From contig DIJW01000012.1 of the NCBI GenBank assembly GCA_002421475.1, positions 1 through 11,319 on the forward strand: 11,319 nucleotides of DNA, in the 5' to 3' direction. Position numbers and translations under genes: made by a program. The notes beneath the pieces were generated by a model. It was not told the origin of the DNA, did no database searches, and saw nothing but the letters and a program-made list of their open reading frames with translations. This document shows, one piece after another, positions 1-5,933 of this stretch. This DNA is from Thiomicrospira sp. UBA5634. GTDB taxonomy: Bacteria; Pseudomonadota; Gammaproteobacteria; Thiomicrospirales; Thiomicrospiraceae. Each line of letters begins with the position of its first letter. Position 1 is the first letter of the stretch.

Positions 1-115
1 AAAACTGCCAAAAATCCGCATTGTGGCGTTCGGCATAGGTTTGACTAATCATTTGGCGCGCAAAATCGCCATCACCACCGTGATGACGCAAGATTTGTTG
101 CTGGGTCTTTTCCAT
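1..115 (-). CDS. N-terminal 38 codons of an unknown protein (partial)
   Basis: The reading frame opens at ATG 115-113 and runs off the window edge without a stop. The visible protein begins MEKTQQQILRHHGGDGDF and continues with a segment rich in Gln, His and Asp. A good ribosome binding site (GAGGGA) sits about 6 bases before the ATG, which supports the start. I do not recognise the family from 38 residues, and no motif, signal peptide or membrane segment is visible. The gene is divergent from phnA across a 68-base gap, so the two may share a regulatory region. Confidence 0.6.
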   Translation of the reverse strand, partial: MEKTQQQILRHHGGDGDFARQMISQTYAERHNADFWQF

Positions 116-143
116 GTTTTTCCCTCGACGGTTTTTGAGCCAC

Positions 144-149
144 TATAAT
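144..149 (+). promoter_or_regulatory. Candidate -10 box upstream of phnA
   Basis: A perfect TATAAT lies 34 bases before the phnA start, in the gap between divergent genes. No convincing -35 box lies 16-18 bases upstream (TCCCTC-like sequence there), so the promoter is only suggested by the -10 match and its position. Confidence 0.35.
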
Positions 150-183
150 AACGGCTTTTGACGGTGAGATTAAGGACAAGAAG

Positions 184-525
184 ATGAGTGGATTACCAAA
201 CTGCCCAAAATGTGGCTCGGAATATACTTACGAAGACGGCGAAATGTACGTTTGCCCGGAATGTGCACACGAATGGCCAAAAAATGCGGTCGAAGAAACT
301 AATGAAAAAGTCTATCGCGATGCCAACGGTAATGTGCTGCAAGATGGCGATACCGTCACCGTGATTAAAGATTTGAAAGTCAAAGGTTCATCGTTAGTGG
401 TAAAAGTCGGCACCAAAGTGCGCAATATCCGTTTAGTGGACGGCGATCACGACATCGACTGCAAAATCGACGGTATCGGCCAGATGGGCTTAAAAACCGA
501 GTTCGTGAAAAAGGTGAATGAGTAA
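184..525 (+). CDS. phnA: YjdM/PhnA-family zinc-ribbon protein
   Basis: The 113-residue protein is nearly collinear with Escherichia coli YjdM (formerly PhnA), which has almost the same length. Residues 1-30 form a zinc ribbon with two CxxC pairs: C7/C10 (NCPKC) and C24/C27 (VCPEC). Residues 45-113 are the KOW/SH3-like PhnA domain with the family signatures [10 protein letters not shown] and [10 protein letters not shown]. Despite the historical name, the family is not part of the C-P lyase complex, and its cellular role is unsettled. An AGGA ribosome binding site lies about 8 bases before the ATG. The gene stands alone, with a divergent partial gene upstream and a convergent regulator gene downstream. 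The identification is firm; the function is not. Confidence 0.95.
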   Translation: MSGLPNCPKCGSEYTYEDGEMYVCPECAHEWPKNAVEETNEKVYRDANGNVLQDGDTVTVIKDLKVKGSSLVVKVGTKVRNIRLVDGDHDIDCKIDGIGQMGLKTEFVKKVNE

Positions 526-533
526 CATCAAGG

Positions 534-555
534 GGGTAGCGTTCAAACGCTACCC
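534..555 (+). terminator. Hairpin between convergent phnA and RHH gene
   Basis: GGGTAGCGTT and AACGCTACCC form a perfect inverted repeat (534-543 and 546-555; the pairs nearest the centre would open to make the loop) in the 50-base gap between two convergent genes. It could end transcription from both sides. There is no T tract on either strand, so it is not a textbook Rho-independent terminator. Confidence 0.4.
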
Positions 556-575
556 TACCTCCCCAAGTTCAATCG

Positions 576-1163
576 CTATTCATCATACTTACCGCGAATA
601 AGCCCATCGAAAAAAACCTCGCCATCTAACGTCTGACTATCCGCAATAACTTGCTGAGCATTGAAAAACCGCGCCTGTAATAACGAAGTTTTAATCTCAT
701 CAACATTCTCTGAAGTCGAATCCACTGCAACGTGCGTTTGAGCTTCCGATACACTCAAAACTAAATCCGCTTCGGTGACTGAAAATTCGTCGTTCATTTC
801 GGCGATATGCTGTTGCAGTTGCGGTGAACTTTGAATGGCTTGCGCCGCTTCAACCATCGCTTGTAATGCCAAAGCTTGCTGGACTTGTTTGACGTAACGT
901 TGTGTTGGCGCGTTCAATTCGTTTTCCGTTCCCCAAGAGCTAAGCCATTGTGCAACGTGCTGCCCTTCTATTAACTCGCCGGAACGCACACCTTCCAAAG
1001 CCTCTAGGGTTTCTGTCCAACGCTGATCATCACTATTTTGACGTTCTATATAATCCTTAATCGCTTGATTTATCAGGTCGTTTTTACTTCTGTCTAGCTT
1101 TTGCGCCAAGGCTTCAAGTGCTGAAACCAATTCATCATTTAAACGCACACTGATAACACTCAT
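576..1163 (-). CDS. Ribbon-helix-helix (ParD/CopG-like) regulator with C-terminal extension
   Basis: The chosen start is ATG 1163, with GGAG about 7 bases upstream. An in-frame ATG at 1193 lacks such a site and would overlap the palindrome at 1191-1206. The product has 195 residues. Residues 1-40 (SVISVRLNDEL...LINQAIKDYIE) are a typical ribbon-helix-helix DNA-binding domain. Residues 48-82 (RWTETLEAL, SGELIEG, WLSSWGTEN) match the linker found in antitoxins paired with ParE/RelE toxins, which usually end near residue 80-95. Here about 110 further residues follow, helical and Gln/Ala-rich, with an acidic end. No toxin gene follows: the next gene is the convergent phnA. It could be a solitary regulator derived from an antitoxin. 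No attC follows its stop, so it is probably not a complete cassette. Confidence 0.75.
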   Translation of the reverse strand: MSVISVRLNDELVSALEALAQKLDRSKNDLINQAIKDYIERQNSDDQRWTETLEALEGVRSGELIEGQHVAQWLSSWGTENELNAPTQRYVKQVQQALALQAMVEAAQAIQSSPQLQQHIAEMNDEFSVTEADLVLSVSEAQTHVAVDSTSENVDEIKTSLLQARFFNAQQVIADSQTLDGEVFFDGLIRGKYDE

Positions 1164-1176
1164 TTTTGGCTCCACA

Positions 1177-1189
1177 GGTAGTATGTACC
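1177..1189. promoter_or_regulatory. Small inverted repeat, candidate RHH operator
   Basis: GGTA-N5-TACC lies 14 bases upstream of the RHH gene's start and next to the 16-base palindrome at 1191-1206. RHH antitoxin-type proteins usually repress their own promoters through short inverted repeats placed like this. The repeat is short, so this is a suggestion only. Confidence 0.25.
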
Positions 1190-1190
1190 A

Positions 1191-1206
1191 CAACCAGGCC
1201 TGGTTG
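1191..1206. repeat. Interspersed palindrome, copy 1 (16-base arm-extended)
   Basis: CAACCAGGCCTGGTTG is a perfect 16-base palindrome containing the 12-base core ACCAGGCCTGGT (1193-1204). The same core recurs at 6517, 9202, 9256 and 10253. This copy lies just upstream of the RHH gene, so it may coincide with regulatory DNA, but its recurrence elsewhere argues against a dedicated operator. Confidence 0.9.
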
Positions 1207-1306
1207 TTTAATTAATAGCCATAACGCTAAATGATATTTATCAATAGGTTATAGCAATTTTTAACAGCATGCGACTCCAAGCTCTAACAGTAAATCAGAC
1301 TTATGG

Positions 1307-1362
1307 CGCTAACGTTTAAGCTATGCGGCACAAGGAGCGTCTGAACGCGCACCTAGTTAGGC
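1307..1362 (-). other. attC-like recombination site 1
   Basis: On the minus strand the site runs from R'' GCCTAAC (1362-1356) through spacer TAGGT to an imperfect L''/L' stem (GTTCAGACGC against the partner of GCTTAAAC), ending with R' GTTAGCG (1313-1307). The ends pair as GCGCCTAAC with GTTAGCGC, with one base bulged. The R' box departs from GTTRRRY at its last two bases. It sits 3 bases after the stop of the 2301-1366 gene. It is the last attC in the array. Confidence 0.65.
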
Positions 1363-1365
1363 GCT

Positions 1366-2301
1366 TCACCATATTCTTCTGATCTCTACTTTATTCAAAG
1401 CATCTTCTATCCTTGCTGCAATCTCTTTATGTTCTGTATTTTTACAGGCTCTTGTAGCATCAAGCATTAATGATTTTAATTTCTTATAGAATGCGAGATA
1501 AAGCTCGTCATCCAGCTCCGTTCTAGATTCATATATAGTGAAGGTGTGGGTCTCTAAACCATCAATCCAAGCATTTAATTTACTTGGGTTTGCGCTCATA
1601 GTCTTCAAAAATGCTTCGGGCGACTGAACAAGTGATTTTGATAACTCAGTTCCTATTTCTTGAACTGCGGCACCATCCCTTTTCTTCCAGTCCTCAATTA
1701 GTTGTGGGACTGTGGTTTCACCCAAACGATCTTCTAAAGCACCGAGAATTCGTGGCCCAAAATCCATGGCCCAACCAAATGCCGAATCTTCAACTTTTGC
1801 ACCATGCGCAGCTTGGTTTAGCAGTGGTATAAGATCCCGGATAGCAGCAGCTTCTTCATGAGAGAGCACGCCTGTTTTTTCTAACGATCGAGTAAAACTA
1901 TTTACACCATTCCCATGCGTTTTTACTTTCCGCTTTTCCAGTAAATCTTTAAGACGAGATTCAATTTCAATTCTTAGCCCAGACAATGCTAAATTTGGAT
2001 CATCACCAGATACTGCCTGAAACGAATACTGATGCTTTTGCATCGGCCTCAGAACTTGCTCTTGAGAAATAAGACCTGACTCTTCAATCTTTTTTTCTGC
2101 TCTTTCTAGGTCTTGGTACTCAACTTTTACACCACCTGGTAATTCAACGCTCTTAAACAGAGGACCTAGCCAAGGGAGAACTGCGATACTCAATAAAGTG
2201 ACAGTGATTGCATCTATTTTTATTTCAGGTAACCAAGCATGTCCTGCAGCCAACAGGACTGCGATTGCTGTGATTATTATTTGTATGTCACGTGGTCTCA
2301 T
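1366..2301 (-). CDS. Cassette gene: membrane-anchored protein with HEPN-like N-x-x-x-H segment
   Basis: The 311-residue protein is of unknown function. Two hydrophobic helices (about residues 6-22 and 29-47) anchor it with a very short N-terminus. A charged, helical stretch follows (EYQDLERAEKKIEE, 61-74). Residues 105-170 (SGLRIEIESRLKDLL ... TGVLSHEEAAAIRDL ... LNQAAHG) resemble the helical cores of HEPN/DUF4145/abortive-infection-type domains, ending in N162-QAA-H166-G. The canonical HEPN Arg (RxxxxH) is missing. The rest is helical without a recognised motif. The start at ATG 2301 is supported by AGGGA 7 bases upstream, and that ribosome binding site overlaps the R' box of the preceding attC. 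The stop lies 3 bases before attC 1. A defence role is a guess from the domain type and the cassette context. Confidence 0.8.
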   Translation of the reverse strand: MRPRDIQIIITAIAVLLAAGHAWLPEIKIDAITVTLLSIAVLPWLGPLFKSVELPGGVKVEYQDLERAEKKIEESGLISQEQVLRPMQKHQYSFQAVSGDDPNLALSGLRIEIESRLKDLLEKRKVKTHGNGVNSFTRSLEKTGVLSHEEAAAIRDLIPLLNQAAHGAKVEDSAFGWAMDFGPRILGALEDRLGETTVPQLIEDWKKRDGAAVQEIGTELSKSLVQSPEAFLKTMSANPSKLNAWIDGLETHTFTIYESRTELDDELYLAFYKKLKSLMLDATRACKNTEHKEIAARIEDALNKVEIRRIW

Positions 2302-2309
2302 ATTAATAT

Positions 2310-2370
2310 CCCTAACGTTTAAGCTAATCAGCAGCGCGTTAGCGCAGTCGAATTGAGTGTTTTGTTAGGC
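2310..2370 (-). other. attC-like recombination site 2
   Basis: Read on the minus strand: R'' GCCTAAC (2370-2364), spacer AAAAC, an imperfect stem around CTGCGC-TAAC-GCGCTG, then GCTTAAAC and R' GTTAGGG (2316-2310). The TAA stop of the 3114-2365 gene is inside R''. The layout R''-spacer-L''-loop-L'-R' in about 61 bases matches short attC sites such as those of aadA cassettes. The last base of R' is G where the consensus has a pyrimidine. Confidence 0.75.
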
Positions 2371-3114
2371 ATTGTATTTTTTGATTAAAAAATAACACAT
2401 AGAAGAGCACATATTTCGCCCTAGCCGAACAAACTCTTCATGACTAAAACCAAGTGGAACATGAGCTCCATTGCTGATAAAAGTGAATATCGATGCAAGC
2501 GCATTTTCTTCTTTTTGATCTATGAAACCATCGGTTTTTAGATAGTTAAGCGAAGGCCCCCAACTATTACCGCCACCTGTAAAGCTAAACCCTTTGGAAG
2601 AAGCAATTTCTCTTACAAGCGTTTCAAGAGCAATCCGGATATTTGTTAAGCTACCATTATAGTCAGGCTGTGCTTTTACATAATCGTCAGCAGATGCCTT
2701 AATTGCGCGTTTTATATCATCTTTATTATGCAATTCTGAATCATCCAATTCTTTTAATAACCCATCTTCAACTGGTTCGTGCCCCTCGAAATTGGGATCA
2801 AGAGCTTCAACTTCTTCATCATTAACCTGGTATCCGTCAAGCAATAATGCCTTTTTTAGACTTGAATAATGGTCATCAAATTTGTATTTAGGTGATGTTG
2901 CATTTTTCAATGTTTTGTTTGTACGGATTACCTCAAGAAGCAAGTCGGACAAAACTTCCTCTGATAAGGAAATGATTTCATTATTAATAAGCACAGGAGA
3001 AGATACTGCGTCTGGATCACAAGCAAACTTTTCGAAAACAACTCGGATTACTGATCCATCTATAACATTCAACAACTGACTTAATGATACTTTTGTTCTT
3101 TTAGATACCTGCAT
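2365..3114 (-). CDS. Cassette gene: cytosolic protein with abortive-infection/HEPN-like C-terminus
   Basis: The 249-residue protein has no signal peptide or membrane segment. An N-terminal helical half contains the segment LLDGYQVNDEEVEAL (91-105), followed by an acidic linker (about 106-133). The C-terminal domain (about 150-249) runs NIRIALETLVREI, a Gly-rich turn (FTGGGNSWG), then YLKTDGFIDQKEENAL, then FISNGAHVPLG and a final helix. This plan matches HEPN-like C-termini such as Abi_C/DUF4145 and parallels the neighbouring cassette protein: N215-G-A-H218 here, N162-QAA-H166 there. No RxxxxH catalytic Arg is evident. AGGGA lies 5 bases before the ATG. The TAA stop is supplied by the attC 2 R'' box, which is typical of a cassette. 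The biological role is unknown. Confidence 0.8.
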   Translation of the reverse strand: MQVSKRTKVSLSQLLNVIDGSVIRVVFEKFACDPDAVSSPVLINNEIISLSEEVLSDLLLEVIRTNKTLKNATSPKYKFDDHYSSLKKALLLDGYQVNDEEVEALDPNFEGHEPVEDGLLKELDDSELHNKDDIKRAIKASADDYVKAQPDYNGSLTNIRIALETLVREIASSKGFSFTGGGNSWGPSLNYLKTDGFIDQKEENALASIFTFISNGAHVPLGFSHEEFVRLGRNMCSSMCYFLIKKYNA

Positions 3115-3136
3115 ATTTTCCCTAAAATTTCTTGGT

Positions 3137-3209
3137 GCCTATCGACCAAACTCAGCCGTCCGAAAACCTCGCAACGGTTTTTTGGGTCGGCTGGAGTGCC
3201 TTGTTGAGC
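3137..3209 (-). other. attC-like recombination site 3
   Basis: Read on the minus strand: R'' GCTCAAC (3209-3203), spacer AAGGC, L'' ACTCCAGCCGACCC (3197-3184), a hairpin AAAACC...GGTTTT as terminal structure, then L' GGACGGCTGAGT (3161-3150), and an R' remnant GATAGGC (3143-3137). L'' and L' pair along 11 of 12 positions if one C is left extrahelical, a hallmark of attC folding. The R' box carries GAT in place of GTT, which should weaken or abolish cleavage there. Confidence 0.75.
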
Positions 3210-3620
3210 CTATATGCCAGCACGCTGCATAAGCGTTGCAGCAGTGGTGCTGTTAACGGTGGCATAGTTATTAGAACCCCTTTTTTGCTGTACAAAGTGA
3301 ATGTTGTATTGAGGTGACAGTGCACTAACCCAGCCTACGGTCATTCCTCTTGTACGGCATGCGCAAAAAATAACATCGCAGTTGGCTGCAGCAAAAGTAG
3401 AAAGTGTGCTCTGCAGACGTGACCCTGGATCCCCCTGACTTTCTATGCCGACAACCAAGCCGTTGACTCCACTTATAATGACAGCAAGATCAGCTGTGCC
3501 GTTATGAACTCGTTGTACAGTTGCTGCTGGATATTTTGAACACACCGCATTGTAAAGGCTTACAAGTGTGGTTGATTTTCCGCTGTTACTAGGCCCTTGC
3601 AACGCAAATACATCTCGCAT
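3210..3620 (-). CDS. Cassette gene: small P-loop NTPase-like protein
   Basis: The 136-residue protein starts with beta-strand MRDVFALQ and a clear Walker A loop, G9-PSNS-G14-K15-S16-T17. Further hydrophobic strands are LAVIISGV and GLVVGIES, followed by QGDPGSRLQSTL and NCDVIFCACRTRGMT, where an acidic Walker B residue would be expected but Cys/Arg are found. At 136 residues it is about the size of a minimal P-loop fold or nucleotide/nucleoside kinase-like core. I do not know its substrate. A strong ribosome binding site (AAGGAG) lies 5 bases before ATG 3620. Its TAG stop abuts the R'' box of attC 3. It is the first gene of the array and the one that would lie nearest any lost attI. Confidence 0.75.
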   Translation of the reverse strand: MRDVFALQGPSNSGKSTTLVSLYNAVCSKYPAATVQRVHNGTADLAVIISGVNGLVVGIESQGDPGSRLQSTLSTFAAANCDVIFCACRTRGMTVGWVSALSPQYNIHFVQQKRGSNNYATVNSTTAATLMQRAGI

Positions 3621-3818
3621 TTATTCTCCTTCTTTAAGGCCCAATGTTTAGTATAAGGCGCTTTTGCCTTGTCTTTTGTATTGAAGTGGTTTTCAGGTTT
3701 TTATGCGTTTGTAATGACTTATAAGCCTGTCTTTGTGAAAAACACTTTTAAGCATACTACACCAAAGAAACCGCTATTGATGTTCAGAAAATTGAGTTGA
3801 CTCAATAACAGGCATGAA
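3621..3818. other. Gap between rep 3' end and cassette array
   Basis: No credible gene lies here; an open frame over part of it is an out-of-frame extension through rep. It contains a short hairpin AAGGC-N6-GCCTT (3655-3670), a weak R'-like ATTGGGC (minus strand, 3645-3639) that may mark the lost upstream recombination point of the array, and the AT-rich hairpin after rep at 3791-3806. No integrase remnant or complete attI/attC was recognised. Confidence 0.5.
3791..3806 (-). terminator. Candidate terminator after rep
   Basis: On the minus strand ATTGAGT-CA-ACTCAAT is a perfect inverted repeat 12 bases past the rep stop, and a TTTT run spans the stem end. The stem is AT-rich and weak, so the call is tentative. 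Confidence 0.4.
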
Positions 3819-5864
3819 TTATCCACCACCCAACTTACCCGCGAGCATGGCGCGGATATTGGCCATAAAGGCGTTGCCGTGTTCTTTGACTTCTTCTTTC
3901 GATAGTTCGACGCCGGGTTTGCCTTCCCAGTGCAGGGCGTCTTGCGGCAGTTCGCTGAGGAATCGACTCGGATCACACGGCGTATCTTCGCCGTATTTGC
4001 GGCGTTTTTGCGCATAGGTGATAGTGAGGGTGCGTTGGGCGCGGGTGATGCCGACATACGCCAAGCGGCGTTCTTCTTCCAGGCCTGGTGATTCGAGGTT
4101 TTGTTTGTGCGGTAGCATTTCTTCTTCCACACCAATCAAAAACACATGCGGAAACTCCAAGCCTTTTGAGGCGTGTAACGTCATCAGACTGATCATATCG
4201 TGATCTTTTTCTTCTTCGTTACGCTCCATAATGTCCATCAGCGTCATGTGCGACACGACTTTGGCAAGTTTAAGCTCGTCGCCATCTTCGTCATGCGCTT
4301 TGGTAACAATGCGCTCAATCCACAACACCAGATCACGCACGTTTTCGATGCGGCGTTCGGCGGCCTTAACCGACGAGGTACTTTCCATCAGCCAATTGTC
4401 GTATTCGATTTTATCCAGCACCGAACGCACAAACGCTACCATGTCTTTGCCTTCGACCACTTCGGCTTCTTTGACCCATTCGAGCAACATCGCGCCAAAA
4501 TGCTGCACGCGTTTGAGCGACTTTTCCGATAACACTTGGGTGAGGCCAAATTCTTGGGTGGCATCGAACAGGCTGATACCGCGATTGGTGGCGTAGGTGG
4601 CGAGTTTTTCCAGTGACCCGGCACCGATTTCGCGGCGCGGGGTATTGATGATGCGCAGAAAAGCGGCATCGTCGTCGGGGTTCACAATCAGTTTGAGATA
4701 CGACATGACGTCTTTAATCTCGGCGCGCTCAAAAAACGATTGGCCGCCGGATAAGATATACGGCAGGTTTTGTTCGCGCAACGCGCGTTCAATTAACCTG
4801 GCCTGGTGGTTGCCGCGATACAGAATCGCATAATCGCGGTTTTTGGTTTTGTACTTAAACTTATGCACAATAATTTCCGACACCACACGTTCGGCTTCCT
4901 GATTTTCATTGGCACAAGCAATAATATGGATCGGGTCACCCAAGCCCATTTCGCTCCAGAGTTGTTTTTCAAACACGTGCGGATTATTGGAAATTAGTTG
5001 GTTGGCGCTGTTCAGAATGCGTTGGCTGGAACGATAATTCTGCTCCAACTTGACCAAATGCAAACCCGGGAAATCTTGTTGTAATAATGCGAGGTTTTCC
5101 GGTTGCGCGCCGCGCCAAGCGTAAATCGACTGATCATCGTCGCCTACCACGGTCAATTTACCGTTCAGCCCGACCAATTGGCGCACCAATTGATATTGCG
5201 CGGCGTTGGTGTCTTGGTATTCGTCCACCAGCAGATAACGCACTTTGTTTTGCCATTTTGTCAAAATATCCGGGTTTTCATTAAACAAGCGCACCGGCAA
5301 ACCAATCAAATCATCAAAATCCACCGCGTTATAAGCGTGCAATTGTTTTTGATACGCGCCATACAAGCGCGCCCGCGCTTGCGCCATCGGGTCTTCAGCC
5401 ATTTCCAGCGCGATTTGCGGATCAAGATGTTGGTTTTTCCACGCCGAAATTTCCCACTGCACGCCGTCCAACTCTTCCGGATCAAGATCATTTTTGCGCA
5501 TTAACTCTTTGAGAATCTGACCAGTGTCCTGCGAATCCATAATCGAAAAGTTGGCTTTGTAATTCAGCGCCTTATATTCCTGGCGAATAATATTCAGCCC
5601 GAGGTTATGGAAAGTAGACACATTCAAACCTTTCGCCGGCGTATCAACCATCAATTTACTAACACGCTCTTTCATTTCACGCGCGGCTTTATTGGTAAAC
5701 GTCACCGCATAAATCTGATGGGGTTTATAGTCGTGCTTACGCACCAAATAGGCAATCTTTTCGGTGATTACGCGCGTTTTGCCACTGCCCGCGCCGGCTA
5801 AAACCAACAGCGGCGAGTCAATATGCAAAACGGCTTCTAATTGTCGCGGGTTTAGACTATGCAT
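3819..5864 (-). CDS. rep: ATP-dependent DNA helicase Rep
   Basis: This 681-residue SF1A 3'-5' DNA helicase keeps replication forks moving past protein blocks. E. coli Rep has 673 residues and aligns over the whole length. Visible motifs, in order, are Walker A AGAGSGKT (23-30), Ia VTFTNKAAREMKERV, II YLLVDEYQDTN, III VVGDDDQSIYAWRGA, IV KLEQNYRSS, V MTLHASKGLEFP, and VI RRLAYVGITRAQ. The C-terminal SRFLSELPQDALHWE is also Rep-like. I chose ATG 5864 (MHSLNPRQLEAV) because it matches the E. coli start. ATG 5879 is an alternative, and the longer frame to 5960 would run into the divergent methyltransferase gene. Neither start has a strong ribosome binding site. The ten-base palindrome core at 4079-4088 lies inside, encoding SPGLEE. 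Confidence 0.95.
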   Translation of the reverse strand: MHSLNPRQLEAVLHIDSPLLVLAGAGSGKTRVITEKIAYLVRKHDYKPHQIYAVTFTNKAAREMKERVSKLMVDTPAKGLNVSTFHNLGLNIIRQEYKALNYKANFSIMDSQDTGQILKELMRKNDLDPEELDGVQWEISAWKNQHLDPQIALEMAEDPMAQARARLYGAYQKQLHAYNAVDFDDLIGLPVRLFNENPDILTKWQNKVRYLLVDEYQDTNAAQYQLVRQLVGLNGKLTVVGDDDQSIYAWRGAQPENLALLQQDFPGLHLVKLEQNYRSSQRILNSANQLISNNPHVFEKQLWSEMGLGDPIHIIACANENQEAERVVSEIIVHKFKYKTKNRDYAILYRGNHQARLIERALREQNLPYILSGGQSFFERAEIKDVMSYLKLIVNPDDDAAFLRIINTPRREIGAGSLEKLATYATNRGISLFDATQEFGLTQVLSEKSLKRVQHFGAMLLEWVKEAEVVEGKDMVAFVRSVLDKIEYDNWLMESTSSVKAAERRIENVRDLVLWIERIVTKAHDEDGDELKLAKVVSHMTLMDIMERNEEEKDHDMISLMTLHASKGLEFPHVFLIGVEEEMLPHKQNLESPGLEEERRLAYVGITRAQRTLTITYAQKRRKYGEDTPCDPSRFLSELPQDALHWEGKPGVELSKEEVKEHGNAFMANIRAMLAGKLGGG
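4079..4088. repeat. Interspersed palindrome, ten-base core copy in rep
   Basis: CCAGGCCTGG, flanked by T on both sides, is one base short of the full ACCAGGCCTGGT at its left end. It lies in the rep coding region and is read in the frame CCA GGC CTG (Pro-Gly-Leu). Confidence 0.6.
4796..4807. repeat. Interspersed palindrome, one-mismatch copy in rep
   Basis: ACCTGGCCTGGT differs from ACCAGGCCTGGT at one position. It may be a decayed or nascent copy, or chance. Confidence 0.4.
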
Positions 5865-5933
5865 GTTTGCGCGTGGCATTCCAATGAAAAAGGTACAATA
5901 TGATAAATCAAAATGACAACAAGAAGGACACAA

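Larger units (their letters stand above)
1307..3645 (-). mobile_element. Integron gene-cassette array without integrase (CALIN-like)
   Basis: Three minus-strand genes (3620-3210, 3114-2365, 2301-1366) are separated only by attC-like sites at 3137-3209, 2310-2370 and 1307-1362. The stops lie in or within a few bases of the RYYYAAC box: TAA is part of GCCTAAC at 2370-2364, TAG abuts GCTCAAC at 3209, and TGA lies 3 bases before GCCTAAC at 1362. Each gene has its own ribosome binding site, and all share one direction, as integron cassettes do. The sites at 1307 and 2310 share the 15-base stretch CTAACGTTTAAGCTA. No integron integrase or attI is visible. The upstream limit is set by a weak R'-like ATTGGGC at 3645-3639. 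The interspersed palindrome found around the array is absent inside it. The array lies between the RHH gene and rep. Confidence 0.75.

Noticed and set aside
534..555. Inverted repeat after the RHH gene as its attC
   Set aside because: It is a near-perfect short palindrome without RYYYAAC/GTTRRRY boxes, spacers or extrahelical bases, so it does not make the RHH gene a cassette.
1191..1206. Palindrome as the specific operator of the RHH regulator
   Set aside because: The 12-base core is found at four other sites with no regulatory logic. Binding by the RHH protein cannot be excluded but is not supported.
3132..3317. Short plus-strand open frame over attC 3
   Set aside because: It runs across the attC hairpin and antisense to the P-loop gene, and has no recognisable protein features.
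3719..4135. 138-codon minus-strand frame overlapping the 3' end of rep
   Set aside because: It is out of frame with rep, has a basic low-complexity composition, and covers the conserved Rep motif V-VI region, so it is a shadow.
4200..5801. Many 60-130 codon plus-strand frames inside rep
   Set aside because: All are antisense to a complete, well-conserved helicase gene and show no domain or start signal.
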